Assembly: GCA_900753295.1 (NCBI GenBank)
Contig: CAADYQ010000144.1
Coordinates: forward strand, 1 to 6,322
Direction of reading: 5' to 3'
Length of the DNA stretch: 6,322 nucleotides
Origin: Clostridia bacterium
GTDB taxonomy: Bacteria; Bacillota; Clostridia; Oscillospirales; CAG-272
Shown: positions 5,637-6,322 of the stretch, one piece after another
Numbering within the stretch: position 1 is the first letter of the stretch
How the letters are laid out: each line of letters begins with the position of its first letter
Made by a program: the position numbers and the translations under genes
The notes under the pieces: generated by a model
Told to the model about the DNA's origin: nothing
What the model saw: the letters and a program-made list of their open reading frames with translations, nothing else
Databases searched by the model: none

Positions 5637-6200
5637 ATGAACGACTCAAACAGACGAAAACGGGCTTACGACCCGTTTCATGTAAACAGCAAATACAAAT
5701 CATATCTTATTCCCGCCATCAAGATCGCGGCGGCGCTTGCGGTTATTATCGCCGCGATAACCTGGACCTCCTTCTGGCGTCCGGAGGACCGCCGAATAGA
5801 AGCGGCGATATCCGTTGCAGGACTTGTGGTTTCCTTTATATGCGCGTTTATAATCTGTGTTGCTATCGGTGAAATGGGCTTTGTTTCGGAGAACCGCGAA
5901 CGCGACGCGATACTCAGGCAGGATCCCGCCGGGCTAAGAACAAAGCTGCACACTACTACCGAGATACTCGAACGCTTTGAAGAGAGCCGCGACATTGAAC
6001 TGCTCGCCGTGCTTGACGGCAAACTGGCATACATCGGAGTCCGGACCTCCTACAGCAAAGCGGCGGGATATCATGACAAACGGTATTATATAAACGATGA
6101 TGATTACCCGGATCCCGATCACTTTGCCGACGTGCTTACCGAAATGACGCACTCCGCACGTGAAATTGCGGTCGTATCTGTTGACGGGAAGTCAGAATAA
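5637..6200 (+). CDS. Two-TM membrane protein of unknown function
   Basis: I do not recognise this 187-aa protein. It begins with a basic, polar N-terminus (MNDSNRRKRAYDPF), followed by two hydrophobic helices near residues 22-45 (YLIPAIKIAAALAVIIAAI) and 56-78 (AAISVAGLVVSFICAFIICV). A short charged hairpin, FWRPEDRR, joins them. The positive N-terminus suggests both ends face the cytoplasm. The remaining 105 residues are soluble: a charged, probably helical part (ENRERDAILRQ to ERFEESRD), a strand-like part (IELLAVLDGKLAYIGVR), an acidic NDDDYPDPDHF stretch, and EIAVVSVDGK at the end. There is no catalytic motif. It is probably co-transcribed with the flavoprotein gene and could anchor or regulate it, but nothing in the sequence shows this. 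Base and codon use look like the neighbours. Confidence 0.8.
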   Translation: MNDSNRRKRAYDPFHVNSKYKSYLIPAIKIAAALAVIIAAITWTSFWRPEDRRIEAAISVAGLVVSFICAFIICVAIGEMGFVSENRERDAILRQDPAGLRTKLHTTTEILERFEESRDIELLAVLDGKLAYIGVRTSYSKAAGYHDKRYYINDDDYPDPDHFADVLTEMTHSAREIAVVSVDGKSE

Positions 6201-6208
6201 ATTAACAA

Positions 6209-6239
6209 GGGTGTTAAAAAACTCGGTTTGAGTTTTTTA
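6209..6239 (+). terminator. Intrinsic terminator, apparently cut at its 3' arm
   Basis: TAAAAAACTC (6215-6224) pairs with GAGTTTTTTA (6230-6239) around a GGTTT loop, nine bases after the stop of the membrane-protein gene. The left flank GGGTGT (6209-6214) has no partner, because the expected ACACCC after 6239 is replaced by GGCTCT. The terminator at 2612 starts with the related GGTGTTAAAAA and does have the complete right arm. The remaining 10-bp stem, with T's in its right arm, may still act as a weaker terminator. Confidence 0.65.
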
Positions 6240-6322
6240 GGCTCTATGTCAATAGTTGGGGTGAAAAAAACTGACGAAACCATAAGTAACCATTGAATAG
6301 CATAGGGAAAGCGTCACGAAGC
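6240..6322. mobile_element. Possible left end of an ISL3-family insertion sequence
   Basis: From 6240 the sequence reads GGCTCTATGTCAATAG, then TTGGGGTG and a run of A's. From memory of the family, ISL3 terminal inverted repeats begin GGCTCT followed by a TTTGTCAA-like stretch, and these elements make 8-bp target duplications. The junction falls exactly where the preceding terminator stem breaks off. No transposase reading frame is visible in the 83 nt before the window ends, as expected for the non-coding end of an element. The opposite end is outside the window, so inverted repeats and target duplication cannot be confirmed. Confidence 0.42.

Noticed and set aside
1..6322. tRNA, rRNA, CRISPR array or phage genes
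   Set aside because: No cloverleaf-like segments, no rRNA motifs and no regularly spaced repeats were seen, and every long frame is explained by the genes listed.

Overview
The window looks like a chromosomal segment from a spore-forming, anaerobic Firmicute of the class Clostridia. An lspA-rluD pair is a standard Firmicutes arrangement, and a complete cotJA-cotJB-cotJC set is restricted to endospore formers. Strong AGGAGG-type ribosome sites precede cotJB, cotJC and the last gene. Base composition is moderate rather than AT-rich, which would suit an Oscillospirales-like gut lineage better than Clostridium proper, but that placement is inference.

Positions 1-2562 (+ strand): lspA (lipoprotein signal peptidase), an RluD-like 23S rRNA pseudouridine synthase that overlaps the end of lspA, and a Cof-type HAD phosphatase 21 nt further on. 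They read as one operon whose promoter is not visible. A 15-bp perfect hairpin with a T-run at 2612-2655 ends it. Positions 2660-3979 (- strand): cotJA, cotJB and cotJC, converging on the same terminator. They encode two small spore-coat proteins and the manganese-catalase-like CotJC with all five expected metal ligands. CotJA and CotJB carry N-terminal extensions, and that of CotJB is a Gly/Thr/Asn-rich repeat.

Positions 3980-4269 form a divergent intergenic region. It holds an excellent vegetative promoter (TTGACA, 17 bp, TAAAAT) reading into the rightward genes, with an imperfect dyad over its -10 and a small leader hairpin. Positions 4270-6200 (+ strand): an FAD-dependent oxidoreductase of the FAD_oxidored type, followed after 11 nt by a two-TM membrane protein of unknown function, probably co-transcribed.

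Positions 6201-6322: a terminator-like hairpin whose right arm stops abruptly at 6239. From 6240 the sequence begins GGCTCTATGTCAATAG, which resembles an ISL3-family terminal inverted repeat. Comparison with the terminator at 2612 suggests that an insertion sequence entered the terminator and displaced the last bases of its stem. This junction is the most interesting observation. Most of the rest is ordinary housekeeping and sporulation content, and I see no convincing undescribed multi-gene system.
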